From: Alkalibacter sp964582705 | GTDB taxonomy: Bacteria > Bacillota > Clostridia > Eubacteriales > Alkalibacteraceae | NCBI GenBank assembly: GCA_964582705.1 | Contig: CAZOTE010000006.1 | Coordinates: 1 to 54,379, forward strand | Direction: 5' to 3' | Length of the DNA stretch: 54,379 bases | Part shown: positions 9,715-18,177 of the stretch, in pieces | Numbering within the stretch: the first letter of the stretch is position 1 | Layout: the number at the start of each line of letters is the position of its first letter | Notes under the pieces: generated by a model | Told to the model about the DNA's origin: nothing | Seen by the model: the letters and a program-made list of their open reading frames with translations, nothing else | Database searches by the model: none | Program-made: the position numbers and the translations under genes

Positions 9715-9743
9715 TTGTTTATGTTACTTATTGATGATAACAT
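9715..9743 (+). promoter_or_regulatory. Possible promoter for the SIS-domain gene
   Basis: TTGTTT (9715-9720), 17-bp spacer, TAACAT (9738-9743), 51 bases upstream of the start codon. The rest of the 153-bp divergent gap is AT-rich, and I see nothing else in it. Confidence 0.4.
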
Positions 9744-9794
9744 AATATTGTAATTCTTAAAACATAAATTCCAAAAACAAAGGGAGTGTATAGA

Positions 9795-10832
9795 ATGAAC
9801 AATTTTATCAAGGATGTAACGGGACAGTCCGAAAGCTTGAAGGAAGGCATGAAGTCTTTTGCTTCCAAAGATACTCTTGAAAAGCTGAATAACTTAAAAT
9901 CTATGGGTTTTAATCGTGTTCTGTTCACAGGGATGGGCAGCTCTAATTTTTGCTCCATACCGGCAAAAAATCTCCTAATAAAAAATGGCATAGATGCCAA
10001 AGTGGAATCTGCCAGCCAAATTCTATATTATGAAATGGATTCAATCAAAAAAGATACTCTCTTGGTTCTAATTTCCCAATCAGGAGAAAGCGTTGAAATA
10101 GTCAAGCTCATAAGCCGGCTTCCTGAAGATATTTTTGTAGTGGGGGTAACAAACGATCCTCAAAGCTCTCTTGGAAGGAGAGCCCAAATTACCGTTGTCC
10201 TTAACGTGGAAGAGGAGGAGTCAGTTACCACCAGAACCTACCTTTCTTCGATAATGGCTGTCGGTCTTATTGGAAAGTCATTGATTAAAGACTTAAATCA
10301 CGAAGATATCCACGATCTTTCGACTGCTGCAGATTCTTTGAAAAATCTCACTGATCAGTGGGAAGGTATTAAAGCCAAACTGATGGACTTTATTCCAAAC
10401 CCCTCATACTTATGCCTAATCGGTAGGGGAGATGCCCTCACTACTGCCAGAGCAGGTGCTTTATTTGTAAGGGAAGTATCTAAGTTTCCCGCTCTTGATT
10501 TCGACAGCGGAGAATTCAGACATGGACCCTTTGAAATGGTAGATGAAAACTTTGCAGGGTTTATTTTTGCCCAAGACAGCCATACCTGGGATCTCGACTT
10601 GTTTTTGGCCAAGGACGTAGCATCAAGAGGGGGAAAGATAGTTTTTGTGACGGATAAAGAAACGGAAGAAAGCGAAAACTTCCTTCCGTTGTTAATAGAC
10701 AAGATCGATCCACTGCTGTCTCCGGTGCTGCAGATAGTTCCTGTTCAGTTGTATGCGGACCAGCTAGCAAGAGACAGGGGCTTTGAACCGGGAAAATTCA
10801 GATGGAATACTAAGATAACTACAATAGGTTAG
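9795..10832 (+). CDS. Tandem SIS-domain sugar-phosphate isomerase/deaminase-like protein
   Basis: 345 residues with two sugar-isomerase (SIS) domains, about 30-160 and 195-330, the layout of the GlmS isomerase half, AgaS and FrlB. Visible motifs: LFTGMGSSNFCSIPAKNLL, LVLISQSGESVEIV (phosphosugar-binding S-x-S-G-E-S type) and GEFRHGPFEMV. No glutaminase domain is present, so it is not GlmS itself; a hexosamine-phosphate deaminase or fructosamine deglycase is plausible, but the substrate is unknown. ATG 9795 is preceded by AAAGGGAG. It stands alone, with no PTS or kinase beside it, and converges with the FTR-like gene (one base between them). Confidence 0.82.
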   Translation: MNNFIKDVTGQSESLKEGMKSFASKDTLEKLNNLKSMGFNRVLFTGMGSSNFCSIPAKNLLIKNGIDAKVESASQILYYEMDSIKKDTLLVLISQSGESVEIVKLISRLPEDIFVVGVTNDPQSSLGRRAQITVVLNVEEEESVTTRTYLSSIMAVGLIGKSLIKDLNHEDIHDLSTAADSLKNLTDQWEGIKAKLMDFIPNPSYLCLIGRGDALTTARAGALFVREVSKFPALDFDSGEFRHGPFEMVDENFAGFIFAQDSHTWDLDLFLAKDVASRGGKIVFVTDKETEESENFLPLLIDKIDPLLSPVLQIVPVQLYADQLARDRGFEPGKFRWNTKITTIG

Positions 10833-10833
10833 C

Positions 10834-11325
10834 TTATTCAAATATTTCAAACCGCTCTTTTTGTGCTTTGCATATAGGGCAGAGCTGAGGAGGGTTGTTG
10901 CGAGCACAAAGGTACCCGCATACCTTGCACCTCCACACCGGATACTTTGATGATGACAGGGGATTTAAGACTTTCCCTGTCTTTTCTTTTTTTGTCTTTT
11001 CAGCTTTTCTTCTTTCCGGTATGGACTCGGCTTCCTTTTTGCCCTCAACAATTTCTTTGTTGACATAAAGCGCGCAGTAACATGCTCCATATTCATCCAG
11101 GTCGTCATCCCTGTAGTCGCATGGACAGATGATGTCTAAATCCTTTTCCATGTCTCCCTCACTAAGCCTGCAGGGACATGCCTGATAACCATATCTATCT
11201 ATGTTTGTAAGGAGCCCTATACCTAAATCTTCTAAAAATTCTTGATCCGGATTAAGGAAATAACCTGATTGTTCAGCATCTTTCTGTAAAGTATCCAGAT
11301 ACTCATGTAATCTCTTGCTATCCAT
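10834..11325 (-). CDS. Ferredoxin:thioredoxin reductase catalytic-chain-like protein with C-terminal rubredoxin-type domain
   Basis: 163 residues. Residues about 35-105 carry the FTR catalytic pattern CPCR ... CPCD ... CYC, the residues that hold a 4Fe-4S cluster beside a redox disulfide and pass ferredoxin electrons to disulfides. A charged linker leads to a C-terminal WRCKVCGYLC...CPICKAQ segment, a rubredoxin/rubrerythrin-type four-Cys metal site. FTR-like proteins fused to rubredoxin domains are known as ferredoxin:disulfide reductases in some anaerobes. The start overlaps the glutaredoxin stop by one base (TAATG), so translation is coupled and the glutaredoxin is the likely partner. No FTR variable subunit is seen. 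Confidence 0.85.
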   Translation of the reverse strand: MDSKRLHEYLDTLQKDAEQSGYFLNPDQEFLEDLGIGLLTNIDRYGYQACPCRLSEGDMEKDLDIICPCDYRDDDLDEYGACYCALYVNKEIVEGKKEAESIPERRKAEKTKKEKTGKVLNPLSSSKYPVWRCKVCGYLCARNNPPQLCPICKAQKERFEIFE

Positions 11326-11606
11326 TATTCGAATCTCCTTTTTATTTCAGTTGGTTTGTATCCTATAATGCATTCATCTTCGCCAATAATTATAGTAGGG
11401 TAGCTAACTGCCGGGTTGTGTTTTTCCACGACTTCCTCCAACCTGGCCCTTTCTTCCTTGTCCTCATTGTCCATATCTATGTAATCGTAGGCTATGCCCA
11501 GCTTATCTAAAAGCTTTTTTGTTCTTTTACACCAAACACAGGTGCTTAAAGCGTAGAGAAGTATATCCCCTTTATCTGTTCCATCTACATGTATTCTGTT
11601 TGCCAT
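11325..11606 (-). CDS. Glutaredoxin family protein
   Basis: 93-residue thioredoxin-fold protein with the active site STCVWCKRTKKLL (CxxC) and the cis-Pro segment VSYPTIIIG followed by IGYKPTEI, as in NrdH/glutaredoxin-like proteins. It probably reduces protein disulfides, fed by the FTR-like protein encoded immediately downstream (one-base overlap). It lies 26 bases after the cyclase-family gene in the same operon. Whether this organism has glutathione is unknown, so electrons more likely come from ferredoxin than from glutathione. Confidence 0.85.
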   Translation of the reverse strand: MANRIHVDGTDKGDILLYALSTCVWCKRTKKLLDKLGIAYDYIDMDNEDKEERARLEEVVEKHNPAVSYPTIIIGEDECIIGYKPTEIKRRFE

Positions 11607-11632
11607 ATGATTTCCTCCTAGTATTATTTTCG

Positions 11633-12256
11633 TTAAATTTCATCAATCAATACAGCCCTCAAAGGAGCAGCTTCAACCCCTTTGATCTTAAGGGGGAGAG
11701 CAGCTAGAATATAATCCCCCTCTGTGATATCCTTTAGCCTTAAGCCCTCAATTATTAATATCCCTGCGCCAAGCAGGGTCTTGTGAGTGCCGTAACTTGG
11801 TTGATCTCTTTCGATTCCCAATGCATCGATACCTACGCCTTCAATCTTCTTTTCCTCTAGGAACTTTGCTCCATCTTCTGCAAGGTACACGAATTTGAAA
11901 TCAAATTCTTCCGTATAAGAATTCCTAGTCTTAAATATAATGAATCTGTTATCCCCAAAATCTTTTTTTTCAAGGTCCTTGACAGTAATTTTATCATCAA
12001 TGTCGCTAAAATCCAAGACTCTGCACTTTGTAAAAACCCTGTTTAAATCCAAATCATCCAGCGTCTTGCCGCCTTCAACAAAGTGGAGAGGCATATCCAG
12101 ATGAGTTCCTGTGTGCATATCCATGGTAATTCTAGATTCCATGGCCGTGGAAGTATCAAAATCACGGGTAGTCTCGATTAAGGGACGTTTTTCATCTTTG
12201 TTCTTATATACCTGCATCTGCTTATCTATAGTCATTGACACATCATAAATCTTCAT
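11633..12256 (-). CDS. Cyclase/kynurenine-formamidase-like metal hydrolase
   Basis: 207 residues of the cyclase family (PF04199 type), with the metal-binding motif HTGTHLDMPLHF (HxGTHxDxPxH) near residue 48 and the later EGVGIDALGIE segment. Members hydrolyse formyl-kynurenine, isatin or similar cyclic amides; no kynurenine pathway is visible here, so the substrate is unknown. Its ATG overlaps the zwf stop (ATGA), so it is co-translated with glucose-6-phosphate dehydrogenase. A role in repairing or opening a metabolite linked to that pathway is conceivable but unsupported. Confidence 0.8.
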   Translation of the reverse strand: MKIYDVSMTIDKQMQVYKNKDEKRPLIETTRDFDTSTAMESRITMDMHTGTHLDMPLHFVEGGKTLDDLDLNRVFTKCRVLDFSDIDDKITVKDLEKKDFGDNRFIIFKTRNSYTEEFDFKFVYLAEDGAKFLEEKKIEGVGIDALGIERDQPSYGTHKTLLGAGILIIEGLRLKDITEGDYILAALPLKIKGVEAAPLRAVLIDEI

Positions 12257-13734
12257 GATTCACCTCGTTTGATTTTTTCTTTGAACCACCATGTTCGACC
12301 CTCTCTTTTTAAGAGCAGATCAGCCTCCTGGGGGCCTTCGCTCGCATCCTTGTAGCGTATCAACGGCACCGATTTTTTATCTATGCTGTCTATAAAGTAC
12401 CAGGACAATGCCAATTCGTCCCATCTGGTAAAACGGGTCGAGTCACCTTTGATTACGTCTAATATAAGCTTCTCGTAAGCGTCAGGGGTATTGAAGCTGT
12501 ACTGACAGCTTTGACAGTATTCCATTTCCGCTACCACCGATTGATCTTCAACCGCAGGCTTTTTAGTATTAAGCCTTAAATGTATTCCTTCTCTAGGTTG
12601 TATCTTTATCTCAAGAATGTTGGCGCTTGAGTTTGGGGTAAGCTCATAAATGGGATTTGACTTGCCTGACGTATTGCAATCCTCCGGATTTTTAAACTGT
12701 ATCGTAACCTGGGCAGATTTTTCCGAAAGCTTCTTTCCTGTAACCAAATAGAAGGGGACGCCCTTCCATCTGGGATTATCTACAAATAGTTTTAAAGCGG
12801 CAAATGTCTCAGTCTTGGAATCCGCATCAATTCCCGCTTCTTTGCTATAGCCCTCGTATTGTCCAAATATCACATCAGTCTTGGATTTATCAGGGTCGAA
12901 GAGTACAAGTTCACTCATAAGCTTGACCTTTGCATCCCTCATATCATCAGCCTCAAGACTCGCAGGTGGTTCCATGGCCGTTATGGCGAGTGTTTGAAGG
13001 AGGTGGTTTTGCACCATGTCCCTGAGCGCTCCCGTTTGATCGTAGTAACCGCCGCGGCTTCCGACACCGTCTTTTTCCAATACGCTTATTTGTACATTTT
13101 CGATGTAGGTGTTTCTCCAAAGGGGCTCGAATATCGTATTTTGGAATCTGAGCATCGTTATGTTTTGTATCATTTCCTTTGCCAGGTAATGATCTATCCT
13201 ATAAATGTTTTCCTCGTTAAATGCTTTGGATATCTCGTCATTTAGATCATATGCAGTCTGAAGATCCTCTCCAAATGGTTTTTCGATAACCAACCTGCTC
13301 CAGTTGCCATTTTCTGAAGATATATTTTTTTCTTTTAAGTTTTTTACTATAAAACCAAATTTATCTGGAGCTACAGCTAGATAAAAAAGATAATTGGATG
13401 AAAAGCTCTTTTCTTTTTTATTCTTCTCCAAATACTTATATAGCCTTTCATATTCCACATCCTCTGAAAAGTCCATCTCGAAATAATGGATCCTCTCGGA
13501 TATGTAATCCCATGTGCTTTGCTCCACTAGGATATTGGCAAGTGTTTTCATCCCATCAAGAAGATCTTTTCTGTATTCAAAATCATCTTTAGGCCTTCTG
13601 CCTATAGCAACCAGGTTAAAGTCTTCAGGAAGGTATCCAGCCCATTTTAGCTGGTGAATGGCGGGGATTAGCTTTCTTAAAGTCAAGTCCCCTGTAGCTC
13701 CGAATATTATCATCGTGCAAGAATTCGCATTCAT
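12253..13734 (-). CDS. zwf: Glucose-6-phosphate 1-dehydrogenase
   Basis: Oxidises glucose-6-phosphate to 6-phosphogluconolactone with NADP. The N-terminal Rossmann motif is FGATGDLTLRKLIPA and the catalytic signature is RIDHYLAKE near residue 180 (His and Lys in place). At 493 residues it has standard length. It starts 12 bases after gnd and overlaps the next gene by four. No 6-phosphogluconolactonase (pgl) is in the operon; hydrolysis may be spontaneous or encoded elsewhere. Confidence 0.95.
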   Translation of the reverse strand: MNANSCTMIIFGATGDLTLRKLIPAIHQLKWAGYLPEDFNLVAIGRRPKDDFEYRKDLLDGMKTLANILVEQSTWDYISERIHYFEMDFSEDVEYERLYKYLEKNKKEKSFSSNYLFYLAVAPDKFGFIVKNLKEKNISSENGNWSRLVIEKPFGEDLQTAYDLNDEISKAFNEENIYRIDHYLAKEMIQNITMLRFQNTIFEPLWRNTYIENVQISVLEKDGVGSRGGYYDQTGALRDMVQNHLLQTLAITAMEPPASLEADDMRDAKVKLMSELVLFDPDKSKTDVIFGQYEGYSKEAGIDADSKTETFAALKLFVDNPRWKGVPFYLVTGKKLSEKSAQVTIQFKNPEDCNTSGKSNPIYELTPNSSANILEIKIQPREGIHLRLNTKKPAVEDQSVVAEMEYCQSCQYSFNTPDAYEKLILDVIKGDSTRFTRWDELALSWYFIDSIDKKSVPLIRYKDASEGPQEADLLLKREGRTWWFKEKIKRGES

Positions 13735-13746
13735 ATGATCACCCTG

Positions 13747-14652
13747 TCAATCATCTTTAGTTTTCATGGCATGCCCGCCAAACTGAAATCTTAGACCGGC
13801 AAGAAGCTTTCCGGAAAACGTGTCTTTTTGCTGGCTTCTATATCTCGCAAAGAGGGAAGAGGCTATAACAGGAACCGGCACCCCAAGCCTAAGTGCCTCC
13901 TCTACTGTCCAGAGTCCTTCACCCGAGGCATTGACGACGCCTTCTATATCCTCAAGATTTTCCTTGTGATCTAAGAAAACCTGCTCTGTCAGTTCCATCA
14001 GCCATCCTCTTATTACGGATCCATTTTGCCATAATTTTGCAACCTTTGGAAAGTCGATATCATATTCGCTTTCCGACAAAACCTCAAAGCCTTCACCGAT
14101 AGCCTGCATCATGCCGTATTCTATGCCGTTATGCACCATTTTTACATAATGTCCGGAGCCGGATGCTCCAACATATGCGTAGCCATCAGTGACGCATATA
14201 TCTGCAAAAGCCTTTTCCAAGGCTGATACAGTCTCAAAATCACCACCAACCATCATGCAGGCTCCATTCCTTGCACCCTCGACGCCGCCGCTGGTTCCGA
14301 TATCTATATAGCTTATCCCTTTTTCCTTTAAATATGAATGCCTTATTTTTGTATCTTCAAAGTGGCTGTTTCCTCCGTCAATCAAAACATCACCTTCAGA
14401 GACATAGGGAATCAGCTGCTCTATCATGTCGTCAATAGCATCTCCCGCAGGAAGCATCATCCAAAAAATCTTTTTATCCTCCAGCTTTTCTACAAGCTCG
14501 CCCAACGAAAACGCTCCTTCCACGCCTTCGTTGATTATATTTTCGGTTTTTTCAGGACTCCTGTTGTATGCTACGACTTCGTAACCCTTGTCTCTAAGAT
14601 TAAGTGCCAGAGGGTAGCCCATCTTTCCCAAACCAATCAATCCTATTTTCAT
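13747..14652 (-). CDS. gnd: 6-phosphogluconate dehydrogenase, short (GndA/YqeC-like) form
   Basis: Decarboxylating dehydrogenase giving ribulose-5-phosphate. N-terminal GLIGLGKMGYPLALNL is the dinucleotide-binding motif; LIDGGNSHFEDT, IGTSGGVEGARNGACMMVGG and GHYVKMVHNGIEYGMMQ are the substrate/catalytic signatures. About 301 residues, the short form lacking the long C-terminal half of the roughly 470-residue enzyme; such forms are often NAD-preferring. The second ATG (14652) is chosen because AAGGAG lies seven bases upstream; the ATG at 14655 would leave only four. First gene of the gnd-zwf-cyclase-grx-FTR operon. Confidence 0.93.
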   Translation of the reverse strand: MKIGLIGLGKMGYPLALNLRDKGYEVVAYNRSPEKTENIINEGVEGAFSLGELVEKLEDKKIFWMMLPAGDAIDDMIEQLIPYVSEGDVLIDGGNSHFEDTKIRHSYLKEKGISYIDIGTSGGVEGARNGACMMVGGDFETVSALEKAFADICVTDGYAYVGASGSGHYVKMVHNGIEYGMMQAIGEGFEVLSESEYDIDFPKVAKLWQNGSVIRGWLMELTEQVFLDHKENLEDIEGVVNASGEGLWTVEEALRLGVPVPVIASSLFARYRSQQKDTFSGKLLAGLRFQFGGHAMKTKDD

Positions 14653-14763
14653 CATAATTCTCCTTGTATTATAAGAGTACAGCTAATGAGCACAGCTATA
14701 TTCTTATTTATTTTTAACTTTAAATGTTCTAATGCTACAATAACCATATAAAATTAAGATACC

Positions 14764-14802
14764 CAAAAAAAAGAATCTGATGCGAAAATGCATGAGATTC
14801 TT
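14764..14802 (-). terminator. topB terminator
   Basis: Stem AAGAATCT (14771-14778) with AGATTCTT (14795-14802), inner ATGC/GCAT pairs around a single mismatch, and a run of T on the minus strand (A-run 14764-14770 on plus). It lies 28 bases past the topB stop. Confidence 0.85.
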
Positions 14803-14829
14803 AAAAAAACATTATTTATAGTATTGTTC

Positions 14830-16995
14830 CTATTTCAATTTCAAATCCTTCAGTGCCTCGGCAAAAGGAGAATTAAATGCTTCGCTGTCATCTTGGCTTT
14901 TAAGGTATTTTTGTACATCCCGTTTAGATACGCCGCTTTTCTCCTGGGACTTTCTTTTATTGAAGGCGCTCATCCTTTCCCGGTACCCACATTTGCATAT
15001 AAAGGTTTGCCCATCGCCCTGACCGGTCAATGTCATTTTCTTTTTGCATTGAGGGCATCTGGCGTTGGTGGTCTTGGATACCCTTATCCGCTTTCTGCAC
15101 TCAGGATCAGAGCATATTAAAACTGTGCCGTTTCTGTCTTTTTCTTTGAGCATGTAATTGCCGCAATCCGGGCATTTATCGCCAGTCCTGTTCGTATGCA
15201 CATATCTGGTCTCGTCTCTTTTTATTTCATTTATGATTCTTTTGCTGTAATCTTTTATTTCGGATAAGAATTCATCTATATTAAGCTTGCCTTCCTTGAT
15301 CTTTTCAAGCTTTGCTTCCCACAATGCAGTAAGGTCCGGTTCTTTCAAATCATCAGGCACCAGCTTCAACAGCTGAAGCCCCTTTTGAGTAGGCCTTAGA
15401 TACTGTCCGTCTTTTTCTACATAGAATTTTGAAAACAGCTTCTCGATTATATCTCCCCGGGTGGCTACAGTTCCCAGACCTCCTGTATCCTCCAAAAGTC
15501 TTGCAAGCTTTTTGTCTTTTTTAACCATGTATTTTGAAGGGTTTTCCATGGCTGATAGCAACGTCCCTTCAGTAAACAGCTTCGGGGCCTTTGTTTTATC
15601 GGCCTTTGGGTCGACCTGTGAAATATTGATTGCGTCTCCAACCTTTAGATCCTTAAATTTCAGCGTGCTTTCTTCTTCATCCATACCCGAAACAGATTTC
15701 CAGCCCTTGGATACGGTAACCGATCCTGATGCTGTAAAGATTTCACCATTATATTCGACCACCACCTTGGTTTGATTGTACCTGTATGCCGGCAACAGGG
15801 CAGAGAGGAACCTCCTAGCCACCAGATCAAAGATTTTCTCCTCGGAGTCGGATAAGTTTCCTCTTTTAACTTTTTCTTCAGTAGGTATTATAGCGTGGTG
15901 ATCTGTTACCTTGCTGTCATTTACCACGTGTCTTCCCGGATTCAAACTGCCGGTTGTGAGCATCTTAACTGCCGGAGAATACCCTCCAAAATTGATCGCT
16001 TGAAGCCTTTCCTTTAATGTAGGCACCATATCCGATGTGATATGCCTGGAATCCGTACGGGGATATGTTAATATCTTATGATTTTCATACAATCGCTGTA
16101 CTATCGACAAGGTTTCCTTTGCGGAGTAGCCAAATCTCTTATTAGCCTCCCTTTGCAGTTCCGTCAAATCGTATAACAGGGGAGGCGGAGAGCTCTTTTC
16201 CTTTGTATCTACTTCGATCACCTTTCCAGTCTCGCCGTTTTTCAGCTTATCCATCAGTCTGTCTTTTAAATCTTTGTCAAAGATCCTCCCCGAGGCGGTT
16301 GTTCTGTCCGTCCATTTGTAGGCGTTGCCTCCCGCCTTTAATATTATTTCCCAATAGTCCCTGGCTTTAAAGCTTTTAATCTCTTCATCCCGAAGGGATA
16401 TAAGATTTAGCGTAGGAGTTTGAACCCTGCCGCAGGATAGCTGGGCATTGTACTTTGTGGTCAGAGCTCTGGTAGCGTTAATTCCAACTATCCAATCCGA
16501 CTCAGCCCTGGCCAAAGCGCTCTTATAGAGGTTTTCGTACAGTTTTCCATCTTTCAAAGATTCAAAGCCGTCTTTTATCGCCTTGTCAGTCACTGATGAA
16601 ATCCAAAGCCTCTTTATTGGCTTGGTAATCCCGGATTTTTCGATGATCCACCTGGCAACAAGCTCGCCCTCGCGGCCTGCATCCGTTGCTATTATTATTT
16701 CATCTACGTCTTTTCTAAACAGCAGCTTCTTGACGGTGCCAAACTGTTTTGACGTCTTTTTTATGACCTGGGTATCCATCCTTTTAGGTATGATCGGCAA
16801 ATGGCTTAGATTCCAGACTCCGTATTCCTTGTCGTAATGCTCAGGAGATGCAAGCTCCACCAAATGGCCCATAGCCCAGGTGACTATGTGGGTCTTTCCT
16901 TCAAAATATCCATTTTCCTTTTTATCGCATTTCAGTACTTTGGCAATATCTCTGCCTACTGAAGGCTTCTCTGCCAATACAATTTTTTTACTCAT
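14830..16995 (-). CDS. topB: DNA topoisomerase III (type IA)
   Basis: Relaxes negative supercoils and decatenates DNA. The N-terminal Toprim region has LAEKPSVGRDIAKVL and IIATDAGREGELVARW; the active-site segment is ILTYPRTDSRHI (catalytic Tyr), with SCGRVQTPTLNLI before it. After about residue 600 come two Cys4 zinc-ribbon-like motifs (CPDCGNYM...CSDPEC and CPQCKKKM...CKCGY), more typical of chromosomal TopB than of short plasmid forms. 721 residues. Monocistronic with its own terminator; no conjugative element surrounds it. Confidence 0.95.
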   Translation of the reverse strand: MSKKIVLAEKPSVGRDIAKVLKCDKKENGYFEGKTHIVTWAMGHLVELASPEHYDKEYGVWNLSHLPIIPKRMDTQVIKKTSKQFGTVKKLLFRKDVDEIIIATDAGREGELVARWIIEKSGITKPIKRLWISSVTDKAIKDGFESLKDGKLYENLYKSALARAESDWIVGINATRALTTKYNAQLSCGRVQTPTLNLISLRDEEIKSFKARDYWEIILKAGGNAYKWTDRTTASGRIFDKDLKDRLMDKLKNGETGKVIEVDTKEKSSPPPLLYDLTELQREANKRFGYSAKETLSIVQRLYENHKILTYPRTDSRHITSDMVPTLKERLQAINFGGYSPAVKMLTTGSLNPGRHVVNDSKVTDHHAIIPTEEKVKRGNLSDSEEKIFDLVARRFLSALLPAYRYNQTKVVVEYNGEIFTASGSVTVSKGWKSVSGMDEEESTLKFKDLKVGDAINISQVDPKADKTKAPKLFTEGTLLSAMENPSKYMVKKDKKLARLLEDTGGLGTVATRGDIIEKLFSKFYVEKDGQYLRPTQKGLQLLKLVPDDLKEPDLTALWEAKLEKIKEGKLNIDEFLSEIKDYSKRIINEIKRDETRYVHTNRTGDKCPDCGNYMLKEKDRNGTVLICSDPECRKRIRVSKTTNARCPQCKKKMTLTGQGDGQTFICKCGYRERMSAFNKRKSQEKSGVSKRDVQKYLKSQDDSEAFNSPFAEALKDLKLK

Positions 16996-17020
16996 GACAT
17001 ATCCTTTCGTTTACATGTTT

Positions 17021-17986
17021 TTAAGTTATAGCAGTTACGATTCCAAGCTCGCTTAGATCGTATCCACCAATTCCTTCAAGCTCCAAACGGAAATCCTCAG
17101 ATCTTAATATGCTTAAAACCGCTTGAAATGGAGGCTTGTCCATGTCTTCTTTTTTGAATACAAGCTCGTAGCGCTCCTCCTGCAGAAAGACGAAATCTAT
17201 CCCCTTGACCTGTTGTGCGGCCTTTTCATTGCCTATGCCCACGTCAGCACCTCCTCTGGAGACAGTGCTGGCAACAGCAAGATGAGAAATCGATTCTCTT
17301 TGATAGCCGTTGATGCTTCTTTTGTCAAGTTCAAGCCTTTTAAGATGCTGATCTAAAAGCACCCTTGAGCCGCTGCCTTTTTCCCGGTTTATAAGGGTTA
17401 TATCTTTTCTGGCAAGATCCTGCCACTTTGTTACGTTTTTAGGATTTCCGCTTTTAACGTAAAAACCTTGATTTCGCTTTGCCAGATGCACGATTACCGC
17501 ACTGGTGGCAGGCATCATATATTTTACGTAAGGTATATTGTAACTACCGGTTTCTCCATCCCATAGATGAACAGCAGCTATTTGCGCATTGCCGCTGTAT
17601 AGCTCGTAGAGACCGGCATAGCTGCCAACGTAGCTTCTCAAAGACCTTTCTCCCTGGGGATGCATCTGAAGATACCTAGACAAAATATCAAGACAGATAT
17701 CCTGGCCACAAATCACCAATGCGTCCTCTTTTATGGATTCCTGATAATTCCCGAGATCCTTCACCAAGCCTTGCACTATTTGGCTTTGGAATGGGCCAGG
17801 GGAGACAGGGGCAATGTTTCTGTCCTTGTTTTTATATGCTTCTACATCCGACATGTCTATTCTTATTTTTTTGCCGACTTTGTAAGAATTTAGATCTCCT
17901 CGCTTGATAAGCTGATAAACCGTGTTTTTAGTGATTTTCAATAGATCTGCAACTTCTTGAGGAGTGAGTGTTTGTTCCTCCGCCAT
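17021..17986 (-). CDS. HTH regulator with PBP-like ligand-binding domain, probable molybdate/tungstate sensor
   Basis: Residues 5-52 form an excisionase/MerR-type helix-turn-helix (LTPQEVADLLKITKNTVYQL, then the GKKIRIDMSDVEAYK wing). Residues about 85-310 look like the periplasmic-binding-protein-like domain found fused to such HTHs in predicted molybdate-linked regulators (PF12727 type, with GSGSRVLLDQHL). There is no signal peptide, so it senses inside the cell. It is divergent from modABC with a 191-bp gap holding phased repeats, so it very probably controls the transporter. It is not a classical ModE. Ligand identity (Mo, W or other) is inferred from context. Confidence 0.82.
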   Translation of the reverse strand: MAEEQTLTPQEVADLLKITKNTVYQLIKRGDLNSYKVGKKIRIDMSDVEAYKNKDRNIAPVSPGPFQSQIVQGLVKDLGNYQESIKEDALVICGQDICLDILSRYLQMHPQGERSLRSYVGSYAGLYELYSGNAQIAAVHLWDGETGSYNIPYVKYMMPATSAVIVHLAKRNQGFYVKSGNPKNVTKWQDLARKDITLINREKGSGSRVLLDQHLKRLELDKRSINGYQRESISHLAVASTVSRGGADVGIGNEKAAQQVKGIDFVFLQEERYELVFKKEDMDKPPFQAVLSILRSEDFRLELEGIGGYDLSELGIVTAIT

Positions 17987-18030
17987 ACTATCATCTCCAA
18001 TCTCAACTTATTATAAATCAACTTGCTAGA

Positions 18031-18100
18031 TAAAACAATATATAATACATCATAACAGGGCTAAACAATACATAACAGTGCATAACATCACATAAAGATG
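18031..18100. promoter_or_regulatory. Row of 10-bp phased repeats, probable operator
   Basis: Seven consecutive 10-mers in register from 18031. Four carry CATAACA or CATAAAG (at 18051, 18071, 18081, 18091) and two carry AAACAATA (18033, 18063). The spacing of one helical turn puts all motifs on one DNA face and the row ends exactly where the modA -35 begins. This is a good candidate binding array for the divergent regulator. Confidence 0.65.
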
Positions 18101-18129
18101 TTGACACCAACAGAAAACAGGTCTATAAT
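18101..18129 (+). promoter_or_regulatory. Consensus sigma-A promoter of modABC
   Basis: Perfect TTGACA (18101-18106), 17-bp spacer, perfect TATAAT (18124-18129), 48 bases before the modA start. Such a strong core promoter suggests control by repression rather than a need for an activator. Confidence 0.85.
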
Positions 18130-18177
18130 TTGTTTAAATAATTATATCCGTTTTTATCTGATCGAGGAGGGATCACC

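Noticed and set aside
9795..10832. GlmS
   Set aside because: The N-terminal glutaminase domain is absent; only the tandem SIS half is present.
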